Origin: Pseudomonadota bacterium
Lineage (GTDB): Bacteria > Myxococcota_A > UBA9160 > SZUA-336
Direction: 5' to 3'
Length of the DNA: 64,000 nucleotides
Assembly (NCBI GenBank): GCA_003247575.1
Contig: QJZC01000028.1
Coordinates: 1-64,000, forward strand
In this document: positions 24,813 through 33,436 of the stretch, in pieces
Numbering within the stretch: position 1 is the first letter of the stretch
How the letters are laid out: each line of letters starts with the position of its first letter
Notes under the pieces: model-generated
Database searches by the model: none
The model's input: the letters and a program-made list of their open reading frames with translations, nothing else
Told to the model about the DNA's origin: nothing
Position numbers and translations under genes: made by a program

Positions 24813-26944
24813 GACTCCAGTGCGACGCGAGCCGCTTCGGAGAGGGTGATCTGCCCGGTACGCGCGAGCCGCGTGGCGTTGTCGGCGAAGCTCTGCATGC
24901 CCCCCCGTCGGGCTTCCGCGGTCATCTCCTCGAGCGTCGCGTCACGCGCAATCATCGAGCTCAGTACCGGCGTGACGGCGAGCACTTCGTACAGGGCCTT
25001 GCGCCCGCGCAGTCCCGTGCCGTGACAGCGCGCGCAACCCGCTCCCTGAAAGAAGGGACCAGAGTCGCCGGGATCGAAGCCGGCAACGGCAAGCTCGCGC
25101 GGCTCGGGCTGATATTCTTGGCGACAGCTGTCACAGATCATGCGAATCAGCCGCTGCCCGCAGACCACCGAGAGACAGCTCGCGATCAAGTACGGCTCCA
25201 TGCCCATATCGCGTAGTCGCGAGATCGTCCGAACCGCATCGTTGGTATGCAACGTAGAAAGGACCAGGTGTCCGGTCAGCGCGGCGCGCAACGCCATCTG
25301 ACATGTTTCGGTGTCGCGCATCTCGCCCACCAGAACGATGTCGGGATCGTGCCGCAGGATCGCGCGCAGACCATTGGCAAACGTAATCCCCGCCTTCTCG
25401 TTGATCTGGCACTGAGTCACGAGCGAGAGCGCGTACTCCACGGGATCCTCGAGCGTGATCACCTTGCGCACGCTCGAGTTCACGGCGCGCAACAGTGCGT
25501 AGAGTGTCGTCGTCTTGCCGCTTCCTGTCGGGCCGACCGCCAGGATCAGACCGTTCGGTCGCGCGCTTGCCGCACGCAGGATCTGAATCTCGTCGACCGA
25601 GAGTCCGAGCTTGTCGAGCGTGAGCTGAGCCTTTCCGGAGTCCAGCACGCGAACCACGACGCTCTCGCCGGAGATGCTCGGAAACGTGGAAACGCGCAGG
25701 TCTACCTTTCGGTTCTCGAACGGGAAGCCGATCTTGCCGTCCTGCGGTGCGCGCGTGATCGCGATGTCGAGCTGCGCCAGGATCTTGATGCGCGCAACGA
25801 TCGACGGCAGGAGAAGCTGATTGAGAGTTGGCCCCTGCACCAGGTCGCCATCGACCCGATAGCGGACGCGAACCACGTTGCGATCCGGCTCGAAGTGCAC
25901 GTCCGTCGCATCTCTGCGGATCCCTGCAGAGATCAGCTCGTCAACGAGCTCGGCGATCGCGCCTCGCGTGGGAGTCTCGTCTCCCTCCTGCAGCTCGGAG
26001 ATCGCGCGGCGAATGAGCGCCTCCAAGGTGCGGTCGATGCCACCCGCGCGTGTCGCGTAGGACCGATCGATGAAGCGCGAGATCTGGCGCACACTCGCCT
26101 GAGAGACCTTGACGAACAGGTCGGTGGTCATCTCGAGCTCGTCGATCGCAACCAGGTCGGAGGGGTTCGCCATTGCGACCGCGAGCGTTCCGTCGGCGAG
26201 ATCAGCCGAGAGAACAGCCACTTGGTGCTTGCGAGCCATGGACTCGGACACGAGCGCGACCGCGACCGGATCGGGTGCCAGGGCTTCGAGGTTGACGTGG
26301 TCTACGCCGGTCTGATCCGCGAGCGCGTGAGAGACCGACTCCTCACTCGCAAGCCCGAGATCGACGAGGATCTGACCGAGATGTCCGCCGGTGCGCTTCT
26401 GCTCGGCCAGCGCGATCGCGATCTGCGCGTCATCTACGACACCCGCATCGACGAGCAGCTCCCCGACTCGTTTCTTGCGTACCGGTGCGCCCGTTCCCTG
26501 GGTGGGCGTGTCGAGAGCGTATGCACGCGCGAGCAGCTCGCTCAGCTGGTCCTGCTGGAGCTTCAACGGCTGCACGAAGAGCTTGGCCTCGAGCTCCAGC
26601 CGATCCACCGCTGCCAGGTCGTTCGGGTTCCGCATCAGCACGAGCAGCACGCCATCGTCTTCATGGATCTCGAGCGGCACGGCCTCGCACTCGCGCGCGA
26701 CCTTAGAAGAGATCTTCGCGAGCGCCTCCGGGCTCGGCTGCAGCTCCGACGCCCTGGCGTTGGCGAGCTCGAGCTGCCCCTCGAGCGCATGGCGGACCTG
26801 CTCCTCGGTCGTGAATCCGAGCGAGACGAGTAGCTGCCCGAGCTGGCGCCCTGTGCTGCGCTGCTCGGCGAGCGCGGCTTCGACCTGAGCCTCGGTCACC
26901 ACGCCCGCCTCGACCAGCAGGGTTCCAAGCTTCTTCCGCGCCAC
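24809..26944 (-). CDS. Pilus assembly ATPase (GspE/PilB/MshE-like) with two MshEN domains
   Basis: A 711-residue cytosolic hexameric ATPase. The GTG at 26944 puts the start just before the first domain, with GGGGG ~8 nt upstream. Residues 1-145 and 157-305 are two tandem MshEN domains; each carries paired LG-x2-L(L/I)V motifs (L6, L35; V160, L189). The ATPase core has an Asp box ATDVHFE (346-352), Walker A GPTGSGKTT (471-479), Walker B IVLVGEMRD (536-544), a His box in LVLSTLHTND, and a CDSC/CARC zinc site. MshEN domains of MshE bind cyclic-di-GMP; most family members have one domain, so this duplication stands out. It heads the nine-gene operon, ahead of the platform gene. Confidence 0.95.
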   Translation of the reverse strand: MARKKLGTLLVEAGVVTEAQVEAALAEQRSTGRQLGQLLVSLGFTTEEQVRHALEGQLELANARASELQPSPEALAKISSKVARECEAVPLEIHEDDGVLLVLMRNPNDLAAVDRLELEAKLFVQPLKLQQDQLSELLARAYALDTPTQGTGAPVRKKRVGELLVDAGVVDDAQIAIALAEQKRTGGHLGQILVDLGLASEESVSHALADQTGVDHVNLEALAPDPVAVALVSESMARKHQVAVLSADLADGTLAVAMANPSDLVAIDELEMTTDLFVKVSQASVRQISRFIDRSYATRAGGIDRTLEALIRRAISELQEGDETPTRGAIAELVDELISAGIRRDATDVHFEPDRNVVRVRYRVDGDLVQGPTLNQLLLPSIVARIKILAQLDIAITRAPQDGKIGFPFENRKVDLRVSTFPSISGESVVVRVLDSGKAQLTLDKLGLSVDEIQILRAASARPNGLILAVGPTGSGKTTTLYALLRAVNSSVRKVITLEDPVEYALSLVTQCQINEKAGITFANGLRAILRHDPDIVLVGEMRDTETCQMALRAALTGHLVLSTLHTNDAVRTISRLRDMGMEPYLIASCLSVVCGQRLIRMICDSCRQEYQPEPRELAVAGFDPGDSGPFFQGAGCARCHGTGLRGRKALYEVLAVTPVLSSMIARDATLEEMTAEARRGGMQSFADNATRLARTGQITLSEAARVALES

Positions 26945-27147
26945 AGTAACGCCCCCGTATCCCGCGACTCCAGAGCCGCGCGCGCCTCGGCACGCCGCTG
27001 CAGCTCGCTCCTGCATCGGTGCATTCCAGCGGCAAGTGTAGGGAAACGTCCATGCACCCTGGCGCTACCGAAACCCGAGGGCTTCGCTTGGCAATGGCTC
27101 GATGGACCGGGCACCGCAGAAACGAGCCTGGGCTATAGTGTCCCGGC

Positions 27148-27918
27148 ATGTCGCTCCCCATGGATCCCGAACTCCGCGCCACCACCGGCGTCGAAACCAG
27201 CGAGGAGCGCGTCCAGCTGCATCCGGAGCTCTCGTCCGAGCGCCAACGTCAGATGCGTTTCTGGATTGCCGTCGTGGCGGTCATGGGCATCGCGAGCTGG
27301 CTGGGAGTATTCGGCGTCGCGCGACTGGCGAACGACGCGCCCCTGCTGCTCATCGTCCTGAGCCCGCTGATCCGGCATCTGATGCTCGTTGCAGCCTCCG
27401 TGGGGACAGTCGAGTTCCTCGCGGTGGCGTGGTCGCGCACCCTGTTCTCGTGCGCCGTCGCGTGCAATCTGGGGCGTGCAGTGGGTCCGGCTGGGCTCGA
27501 CTGGCTCGATGGGAACTCCCCTTCCGTCAGCCGCTTCATGCGCTGGATCGAAAGGTTGTTCAGCCGCTCCGCGATCGTCGCCATGCTCGTGTGGCCGAGC
27601 TTCGCCGTCGCGATGCTGGCGGGCGTCTCCGGGCTGCGCCTCGCTTCGGTGTTGATCTGGTGCGGGATCGGCCTACTGATCCGGCTGAGCCTGATCCTGG
27701 TGCTCGGACAGGCCTTCATGGAGCCCATCCAGTGGCTGCTCGATGTGATCGACACGAACTGGAAGGAGGTGACCCTGACGATGATCGTCGCTTGGGCAGC
27801 CTATCGCGGGATTCGCAGGCTGCGCCAACCCGTCCCCCACACGCCATCTACGGACTCGACATCCCCGGCGAGATCGGATCCGCCGGCGCCGCCCACTCCC
27901 TCTCTGGAGGGCTCCTGA
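27148..27918 (+). CDS. Polytopic membrane protein, possibly DedA/VTT-like
   Basis: A 256-residue protein with five or so membrane segments between ~38 and 215 and a Pro/Ser/Thr-rich cytoplasmic tail (ending PPTPSLEGS). The stretch around ACNLGRAVGPAGLDWL, then SRFMRWIERLF, then VWPSFAVAMLAGVSGL resembles the GR-x-G / re-entrant loop / AG pattern of DedA (SNARE-associated) membrane proteins. The match is loose and no conserved acidic and Arg pair can be asserted. It faces away from the pilus operon, whose first gene starts ~200 bp away. Function unknown. Confidence 0.6.
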   Translation: MSLPMDPELRATTGVETSEERVQLHPELSSERQRQMRFWIAVVAVMGIASWLGVFGVARLANDAPLLLIVLSPLIRHLMLVAASVGTVEFLAVAWSRTLFSCAVACNLGRAVGPAGLDWLDGNSPSVSRFMRWIERLFSRSAIVAMLVWPSFAVAMLAGVSGLRLASVLIWCGIGLLIRLSLILVLGQAFMEPIQWLLDVIDTNWKEVTLTMIVAWAAYRGIRRLRQPVPHTPSTDSTSPARSDPPAPPTPSLEGS

Positions 27919-28020
27919 GCCGGCCGGCGCGGCTCTCGCCGAGAGCGTGCCCCACCGCCGACCTGCGGCACCGTCCCCAGAGTTTCAGCTATCATGGGGC
28001 GCTCGATGCGTCCGAACTCA

Positions 28021-28056
28021 GTCCGCACTGCCGGAGAAGTCCGCATTGCCGGAGGT
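28021..28056 (+). repeat. Tandem 18-bp duplication in the glutaredoxin leader
   Basis: GTCCGCACTGCCGGAGAA (28021-28038) is followed by GTCCGCATTGCCGGAGGT (28039-28056), 15 of 18 bases identical. The second copy supplies the GGAGG ribosome-binding site of the next gene. Confidence 0.65.
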
Positions 28057-28064
28057 TGGTCTCG

Positions 28065-28487
28065 ATGAAGATTGCTGCTGTCGAACAGTTTTCCGCACCC
28101 AGGGCGAAGCGGGCGCGTTCCTTCGGGCGCGCCCTCGCAGTCAGCATGCTCCTGGCCAGCCTCGGATGCGGATCCGCCACCGGCGACACGCCGAACGCGA
28201 GCTCCGCAGAGTCTCCTGCTGCCGAGGAGCGCTCCGACACAGAGGCGCGGCTCGTCGAGGTCTACGTCACCGACTGGTGCCCCTACTGCCAGCGTCTCGA
28301 AGCATTCCTCAAGGAGAACCAGGTCGCCTACGTGCGCAAGAACGTCGAAGCGGATGACAGCGCGCGTCGCGAACACCGAGCGCTCGGTGGGGGCGGCATC
28401 CCAGTGACGCGCATCGACGGCGATCAGGTGGTACGCGGGTTTCGTCCGGAGGTGATCGCGGACCTCCTCGGGATCGAAGCGAACTGA
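28065..28487 (+). CDS. Lipoprotein glutaredoxin-like protein
   Basis: A 140-residue protein with a lipoprotein signal ending LLASLGCGS, so the glutaredoxin fold should be anchored outside the cytoplasm. After an acidic linker, VEVYVTDWCPYCQRLEAFLK carries the redox CPYC centre, and GGIPVTRIDGDQVVRGF holds the cis-Pro loop. Cytoplasmic glutaredoxins use glutathione; a periplasmic lipoprotein form is unusual and its reductant is unknown. The ATG at 28065 follows GGAGG by 9 nt. A similar lipoprotein is encoded at 42282. HisA-like gene follows 19 nt after the stop. Confidence 0.83.
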   Translation: MKIAAVEQFSAPRAKRARSFGRALAVSMLLASLGCGSATGDTPNASSAESPAAEERSDTEARLVEVYVTDWCPYCQRLEAFLKENQVAYVRKNVEADDSARREHRALGGGGIPVTRIDGDQVVRGFRPEVIADLLGIEAN

Positions 28488-28506
28488 TCCTGCCGCGCTT
28501 GGCCCC

Positions 28507-29286
28507 ATGACGCAGTTCCGCCCCTGCATCGACCTGCACCGAGGTCAGGTCAAGCAGATCGTCGGCTCGACACTGAGGGACGACGGCAGCGATCCAGCTA
28601 CCAACTTCGTCGCATCGCAGGACGCCGCCTGGTTCGCAACTCGGTACCGCCGAGACGGGCTCGCAGGAGGCCACATGATTCTGCTCGGCCCGGGCAACGA
28701 GCAGGCCGCTCGAGCCGCCTTGGATGCCTGGCCGCAAGGACTGCAGATCGGCGGCGGCATCGGCCTCGACAACGCCGCCGACTGGCTCGCTGCCGGTGCT
28801 TCGAAGGTCATCGTCACGAGCTGGCTGTTCGAGTCTGGGCGACTATCGCTCGAGCGCACTCGAAAACTCAGCGAGTCGGTCGGATCCGAGCGACTCGTCA
28901 TCGACCTCAGCTGTCGGCGCTGCGACGACGGCTGGTACGTAGCGACCGATCGCTGGCAGACGGTGACCGAGACCCGCGTCTCACGCGACACCCTGCACCA
29001 GCTCGCGGACCACTGCTCCGAGTTCCTGGTGCACGCGGCCGATGTCGAGGGGAAGCAGACGGGAATCGACGAGGCTCTGGTACAACATCTAGGCGCATCG
29101 AGCCCAATCCCGGTGACCTACGCGGGAGGAGGACGCTCGATCGAAGACCTCACGCGGGTCGAAGCACTGAGCGGGGGCCGCGTGGATCTCACCTTCGGCA
29201 GTGCACTCGATCTCTTCGGAGGACGCGGCGTCCGCTACCAAGACTGTGTGGACTGGAACCGCACCCGCGCCGATCATTCCCCGTAA
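28507..29286 (+). CDS. Eukaryotic-type HisA (ProFAR isomerase)
   Basis: A 259-residue TIM barrel predicted to isomerise ProFAR to PRFAR in histidine synthesis. It matches the eukaryotic HIS6-type subfamily rather than ordinary bacterial HisA: FRPCIDLHRGQVKQIVG at the start, LAGGHMILLGPGN, LQIGGGIGLDNA, ASKVIVTSWLF, LVIDLSCRR then TDRWQ, FLVHAADVEGKQTGID, VTYAGGG and TFGSALDLFGG. The first Asp (CIDL) and the later Asp (HAADVEG) correspond to the acid/base pair. No other his genes are near. It sits 19 nt behind the glutaredoxin gene and convergent with the MocR gene. Family assignment is strong; lateral origin is inference. Confidence 0.87.
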   Translation: MTQFRPCIDLHRGQVKQIVGSTLRDDGSDPATNFVASQDAAWFATRYRRDGLAGGHMILLGPGNEQAARAALDAWPQGLQIGGGIGLDNAADWLAAGASKVIVTSWLFESGRLSLERTRKLSESVGSERLVIDLSCRRCDDGWYVATDRWQTVTETRVSRDTLHQLADHCSEFLVHAADVEGKQTGIDEALVQHLGASSPIPVTYAGGGRSIEDLTRVEALSGGRVDLTFGSALDLFGGRGVRYQDCVDWNRTRADHSP

Positions 29287-29305
29287 GACACAGGGACGAG
29301 CTTCT

Positions 29306-30640
29306 CTAGACCGGTAGCAGCTCGCGCTCCGCACCTACGATCTCCGCGAGTTCCCGCGCGAGTCGCTCCCCCGCTGGCGGCTCGAGCTCGGCGATGCAGA
29401 CACGCACCGCAGGCGGCGACGAGATTCGAAAGCGCCTTCCCGCACTGACCTCGAAGCCCGCCGCGCGAAGTCCAGCGACGGCCGTCGCCTCGTCCGGCAC
29501 CGAAATCCAGACGTTGAGCCCGCTGCGTCCCTGGGCTTCGAGAGCGTGCGCATCCAGCGCAGCTAGGAACGCTCCACGTCGCTGTGCATAGATCTCGCGC
29601 GCCCTACGAATCTGCTCGCCTACCTCAGGGTCCCGCCAGAGCTGCACGACCAGTCGCTGCAGGATGAAGCTCACCCAGCGCATGGAGACGACCTGACAGC
29701 CCTCGACACGAGCAAAGGTCAGCTCGTCGGAGGCCATGGTTGCGAATCGCAGATCTGGACCATACGCCTTCGAGACGGAGCGCACGACGGCCCAACGCCT
29801 CGATGCCGCAACACAGAGGCTCTGCGCGGGCGCGCCCGCGATCGGACCGGCGTGATCGTCCTCGATCACCAGCACATCGGGAAACCGCTCCAGCAGAAGG
29901 CGCAGCTCGGCAGCGCGCTCGGCATCGAGCGCAGCTCCAGTCGGGTTCTGCGCTCGCGGGGTCACGACGAGACCCTGGACTCCGTCTCGCAGCACGCCCT
30001 CCAGACTCTTCGGGCCGGGTCCAGAGGCGTCGACCTCGATCGGCACCGCGACGAGCCCCAGCGCAGCGAGCATGGAGAACACGCTGGGGAAGCCCGGATC
30101 CTCGACCGCGACCTTGTCGCCCGGCTGTAGGTGCGCTGCGAGCACCCGCTGCATCCCATCCAAGGCACCCGCGGTCACACTGACGTGTTGGGCGGGGATG
30201 GCCGCGGCCGCGAACTCCGCCCTCGCGCGCTCGAGTAGCTCTGGATCGACCGTCTCGTCTGCGTAGAGCCGCTGTTCCACGTCGATCGTGCGCATTGCAC
30301 GCGTGAGATCGGGCAGCAAGCGCCGGCTGGGATTTCCGAGCGAGAGATCCAGCACCCCTTCCGGCAAGGGGCGGCGCCGCCGAACGGTGGCGAGCGGAGG
30401 ACGCTGGCTGATCGCGGATCCGCGTCGTCCGTAGGTCGCCAGCAATCCGCGCCGCTTCAAGATCGCAAAGGCCGCATTCACGGTGGTCGGGCTCACGTGG
30501 ATCCGCTCGGCGAGGCGCCGCACGGTCGGCAACCGGACACCGGGCTCGAGCACGCCAGCGAGCAAGGCCGCCTCGATGCCTCCCGCGATCTCGACAGCCG
30601 TGGTGCCTGTGATATACCTCAACAGTTCATTTTGTTCCAT
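29306..30640 (-). CDS. MocR-type GntR/aminotransferase regulator
   Basis: A 444-residue protein. Residues 1-75 form a GntR winged helix (VRLPTVRRLAERIHVSPTTVNAAFAIL). The rest is a fold-type I aminotransferase domain: the pyridoxal-phosphate Lys lies in VRSVSKAYGPDLR, VVTPRAQNPTG matches the active-site Asn loop, and VIEDDHAG the Asp that holds the cofactor ring. MocR proteins usually use the cofactor domain as a ligand sensor rather than an enzyme, and often control a divergent neighbour. Here that neighbour is a methyltransferase gene. A direct repeat covers its start codon. Confidence 0.92.
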   Translation of the reverse strand: MEQNELLRYITGTTAVEIAGGIEAALLAGVLEPGVRLPTVRRLAERIHVSPTTVNAAFAILKRRGLLATYGRRGSAISQRPPLATVRRRRPLPEGVLDLSLGNPSRRLLPDLTRAMRTIDVEQRLYADETVDPELLERARAEFAAAAIPAQHVSVTAGALDGMQRVLAAHLQPGDKVAVEDPGFPSVFSMLAALGLVAVPIEVDASGPGPKSLEGVLRDGVQGLVVTPRAQNPTGAALDAERAAELRLLLERFPDVLVIEDDHAGPIAGAPAQSLCVAASRRWAVVRSVSKAYGPDLRFATMASDELTFARVEGCQVVSMRWVSFILQRLVVQLWRDPEVGEQIRRAREIYAQRRGAFLAALDAHALEAQGRSGLNVWISVPDEATAVAGLRAAGFEVSAGRRFRISSPPAVRVCIAELEPPAGERLARELAEIVGAERELLPV

Positions 30641-30659
30641 ATGATAAATCTCTTTGTTC
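30631..30659. promoter_or_regulatory. Candidate MocR operator: TTTGTTC direct repeat
   Basis: TTTGTTC occurs at 30631-30637 and 30653-30659, 22 bp apart, in an AT-rich island between the divergent MocR and methyltransferase genes. MocR regulators often bind direct repeats on one DNA face. The first copy overlaps codons 2-4 of the regulator, so this site is only a candidate. Confidence 0.35.
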
Positions 30660-30704
30660 TGTTACATAAAACCGAATTGCTCGCACTCTACAGGGAGAAC
30701 CCCC

Positions 30705-31574
30705 ATGCGCCAACCCCCGCCCCCTCTAGAACCCGACCCGGGCAGCACGCGCATGTCTGACCTGGAGCGCTACACGCACGGGCATCACGCGTCCGTCGTC
30801 GGACAACACCTACGCCGCACGGCAGAGCGCGATGCCGCGTACCTGCTGCCCCACCTGCGTCCGGGACAGCGCGTGATCGACGTGGGCTGCGGACCGGGAA
30901 CCATCACGCGCGACATCGCGACAAGGGTCGCTCCCGGCGAGGTACTCGGAGTGGATGCACAGCTCGACGTGCTCGAACTCGCGCGCGAGCAATCCGCGGG
31001 GCACACCGCCGCCCCACACTTTCAGCTGGCCGACGTGTATGCACTGCCCTTCGAAGACGGCAGCTTCGACGTCGCTCACGCCCATCAGGTCCTACAGCAC
31101 CTCTCGCACCCAATCGATGCACTCCGAGAGATCCACCGAGTGCTGCGACCGGGTGCGTTGCTCGGGGTACGCGACGCAGACTATGCGACCATGATCGGCT
31201 GGCCGAAGCGACCCGAGATCGAACGCTGGGTAGAGCTCTACCGTGCCGTCGCGCGGCGCAACGGCGCGGAACCCGACGCCGGCCGCTGCCTACCAGACTG
31301 GCTCCGCCGTGCGGGATTCGAACAGGTAGAGGTGCGACCCGACGTGGTGCATATGGCGACTTCCGAAGAGACCGCAAACTGGGGACACAGTTGGGCCGAG
31401 CGGGTACTGGAGTCGAACCTGGGAAAGCAGGCTCTCGAGTACGAGCTCGCTACGCCCGATGAGCTCGACTGGATCGCCTGCGGGTTCCGAGCCTGGGCGC
31501 ACTCACCGGGTGCGCTCTTCCTCTACGTCAACGTCGCTTGTCTTGCACGGGCAGCGCAGGACAGACATGCCTGA
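30705..31574 (+). CDS. Class I SAM-dependent methyltransferase
   Basis: A 289-residue cytosolic protein. The SAM site is clear: motif I VIDVGCGPGTITRDIA, acidic LGVDAQLDVLELAR, then LPFEDGSFDVAHAHQVLQHL as post-I/motif II, and LREIHRVLRPGALLGVRD as motif III. This is the UbiE/Methyltransf_11 type. The ATG at 30705 has AGGGAGA upstream and is preferred over the frame start at 30654, which lies in the AT-rich control region. The acceptor cannot be read from sequence. Its likely regulator is the divergent MocR protein. Confidence 0.86.
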   Translation: MRQPPPPLEPDPGSTRMSDLERYTHGHHASVVGQHLRRTAERDAAYLLPHLRPGQRVIDVGCGPGTITRDIATRVAPGEVLGVDAQLDVLELAREQSAGHTAAPHFQLADVYALPFEDGSFDVAHAHQVLQHLSHPIDALREIHRVLRPGALLGVRDADYATMIGWPKRPEIERWVELYRAVARRNGAEPDAGRCLPDWLRRAGFEQVEVRPDVVHMATSEETANWGHSWAERVLESNLGKQALEYELATPDELDWIACGFRAWAHSPGALFLYVNVACLARAAQDRHA

Positions 31575-31656
31575 GTGACGACGTGGACGGACACCCGCCC
31601 CACGCCCACCCGTCACATTTTGACGACGACGTCGACTCCACCTAGGTTGTCTCGCC

Positions 31657-32394
31657 ATGCCCCTGCCCTTCGATGCCGTCTTCTTCGATCTCGGCGGCAC
31701 ACTCTTCAGCTACCTGCCGTTTCGGCGCCCACTCGGCGCACTCATCGAGTCCGCAGGCCAACGCCTGGGAGCGACGCGAAACGCACGCGAGCTCAAGCAC
31801 ACCTACAACCTCGCAGCTGGGCGGGCTGCCGAGAATCTAGTCGGGCGTGCGTACTATCTACACAGGGATCTCTTCTGCGAGACCTACCGCGAGTTCGCAC
31901 GCGAGCTCACGGGGCGTGAGGCGCCCGACGAGTTCGTCGAATGGTTCTACACCGCACAGCGCGAGCTGATGATCGAGCACATGCAGCTGCGCGATGACTG
32001 CGAGGCAACCCTGCACGCGCTCCGCAGCCGCGGGCTGTCCCTCGAGATCGTGTCGAACATCGACGACGACTTTCTCGATCCCATGATCGACCGCAGCGGA
32101 CTCGCACAGCTGGTCGATGCCTGGACGAGCTCGGAGACGGCGCAGTCGTGCAAGCCCGACGCGGGATTCTTCCGGCACTGCCTGGAGCGAAGTGGCCACC
32201 TCGCCGAGCGCGTGCTATTCGTCGGTGACTCGCCTGTGCACGACATCGCCGGAGCGCGTGCGCAAGACATGACGACGGTTCTGATCGAGGAGGTCGGAGC
32301 GCCACCACCGGCTCAAGAAGGCGGCGCCGCGGCAGAGCCTCACCACCGAATCCAGTCATTGAGCGAGCTCCTTCCACTCACTTCTGGAATCTGA
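31657..32394 (+). CDS. HAD-superfamily hydrolase
   Basis: A 245-residue protein of the haloacid dehalogenase superfamily with a helical cap. Motif I is FFDLGGTL, with Asp as nucleophile but Gly at the usual second Asp. That variant exists in some HAD hydrolases and may reduce phosphatase activity. Motif II is EIVSNIDDD, motif III Lys in CKPDAGFF, motif IV VGDSPVHDIAGAR. The isocitrate-dehydrogenase gene begins 3 nt after the stop, so both form an operon. The substrate is unknown; small phosphorylated metabolites are most common. Confidence 0.85.
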   Translation: MPLPFDAVFFDLGGTLFSYLPFRRPLGALIESAGQRLGATRNARELKHTYNLAAGRAAENLVGRAYYLHRDLFCETYREFARELTGREAPDEFVEWFYTAQRELMIEHMQLRDDCEATLHALRSRGLSLEIVSNIDDDFLDPMIDRSGLAQLVDAWTSSETAQSCKPDAGFFRHCLERSGHLAERVLFVGDSPVHDIAGARAQDMTTVLIEEVGAPPPAQEGGAAAEPHHRIQSLSELLPLTSGI

Positions 32395-32397
32395 GCC

Positions 32398-33420
32398 ATG
32401 CACACAGTCGTCGCCATCCCGGGTGACGGAATCGGCCCCGAAGTCATGACCTCGGTTCAGCGTGTCTTCGAAGCTGCCGAAGCCCCTGTCTCCTTCGTCG
32501 TGCATCACGCCGGCCAAGCCGCTCTGGAACACGGCGCAGGCGAGATCCTCCCGCACACTACCCTGTCTGCGATTCGCGAGCACGGGCTCGCACTCAAGGG
32601 GCCGTGCACGACTCCGATCGGAACGGGCTTCCGCTCGGTCAACGTTGCGCTACGTCAGTCGCTGAAACTCTTTGCCGCCGTGCGCCCCGTACGAAACATG
32701 CCCGGAGTGCCGACACGCTTCGAGAACGTAGACCTCGTAGTAGTGCGCGAGAATACGGAGGGACTCTACAGCGGGATCGAGAACGAGATCGCCGAGGACG
32801 TCGTCGTCTCGATGAAGGTCGCGACCCGCCGCGCGTGCGAGCGCATCGCGCATTGGGCGTTCCGCTACGCGAGCCAGCGCGAGCGAACAAAGGTCACCGT
32901 CTTTCACAAAGCAAACATCATGAAGCTGACCGACGGCATGTTCCTCGAAGCCGCACGGCATGTGCACGCTTCCGAATACCCCACGACGACGTACGAGGAG
33001 CTGATCATCGATGCTGGGCAGATGCGGCTGGTTCAGGATCCGAGTCGCTTCGACGTTCTCCTCTGCGAGAACCTCTACGGGGATCTGGTGTCCGATCTGT
33101 GTGCCGGGCTCGTTGGGGGCCTCGGCGTCTCTCCAGGCGCCAACTTCGGCGAGGAGCATGCCGTCTTCGAGGCCGTCCACGGCTCTGCACCCGACATTGC
33201 GGGCAAGGATCTCGCAAACCCGCTGGCGCTCCTCATGAGCGGCACGATGCTCCTGAACCATCTCGCCGAAGCACGCAAGGACGACCGGGCGCAAGTGGCC
33301 GCGGCGCGCATCAAGCGAGCCTACGACCTCGCACTGACCGAGGGCGCGCGCACGCGCGACCTCGGCGGCGAGCTCGGCACCGAGGCATTCACCCGCGCCG
33401 TCGTCGCACGGCTCACCTAG
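32398..33420 (+). CDS. NAD-dependent isocitrate dehydrogenase-like enzyme
   Basis: A 340-residue beta-decarboxylating dehydrogenase of the isocitrate/isopropylmalate family. AIPGDGIGPEV opens the fold; RSVNVALRQSLKLFAAVRPV and VVVRENTEGLYSGIE match the substrate site of IDH3-like NAD enzymes. FHKANIMKLTDGMF supplies the catalytic Lys, and LCENLYGDLVSDL plus FEAVHGSAPDIAGK the metal and cofactor loops. The Ser-x-Asn loop and ENTEGLYSG favour isocitrate over isopropylmalate, though homoisocitrate or tartrate dehydrogenase cannot be excluded. It oxidises isocitrate to 2-oxoglutarate. Operon with the HAD gene. Confidence 0.9.
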   Translation: MHTVVAIPGDGIGPEVMTSVQRVFEAAEAPVSFVVHHAGQAALEHGAGEILPHTTLSAIREHGLALKGPCTTPIGTGFRSVNVALRQSLKLFAAVRPVRNMPGVPTRFENVDLVVVRENTEGLYSGIENEIAEDVVVSMKVATRRACERIAHWAFRYASQRERTKVTVFHKANIMKLTDGMFLEAARHVHASEYPTTTYEELIIDAGQMRLVQDPSRFDVLLCENLYGDLVSDLCAGLVGGLGVSPGANFGEEHAVFEAVHGSAPDIAGKDLANPLALLMSGTMLLNHLAEARKDDRAQVAAARIKRAYDLALTEGARTRDLGGELGTEAFTRAVVARLT

Positions 33421-33436
33421 CGTGGTGCATCCGAAA

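Noticed and set aside
31300-31335. T-loop-like GGATTCGAAC suggesting a tRNA
   Set aside because: It lies inside the methyltransferase coding sequence, and no acceptor or anticodon stems surround it.
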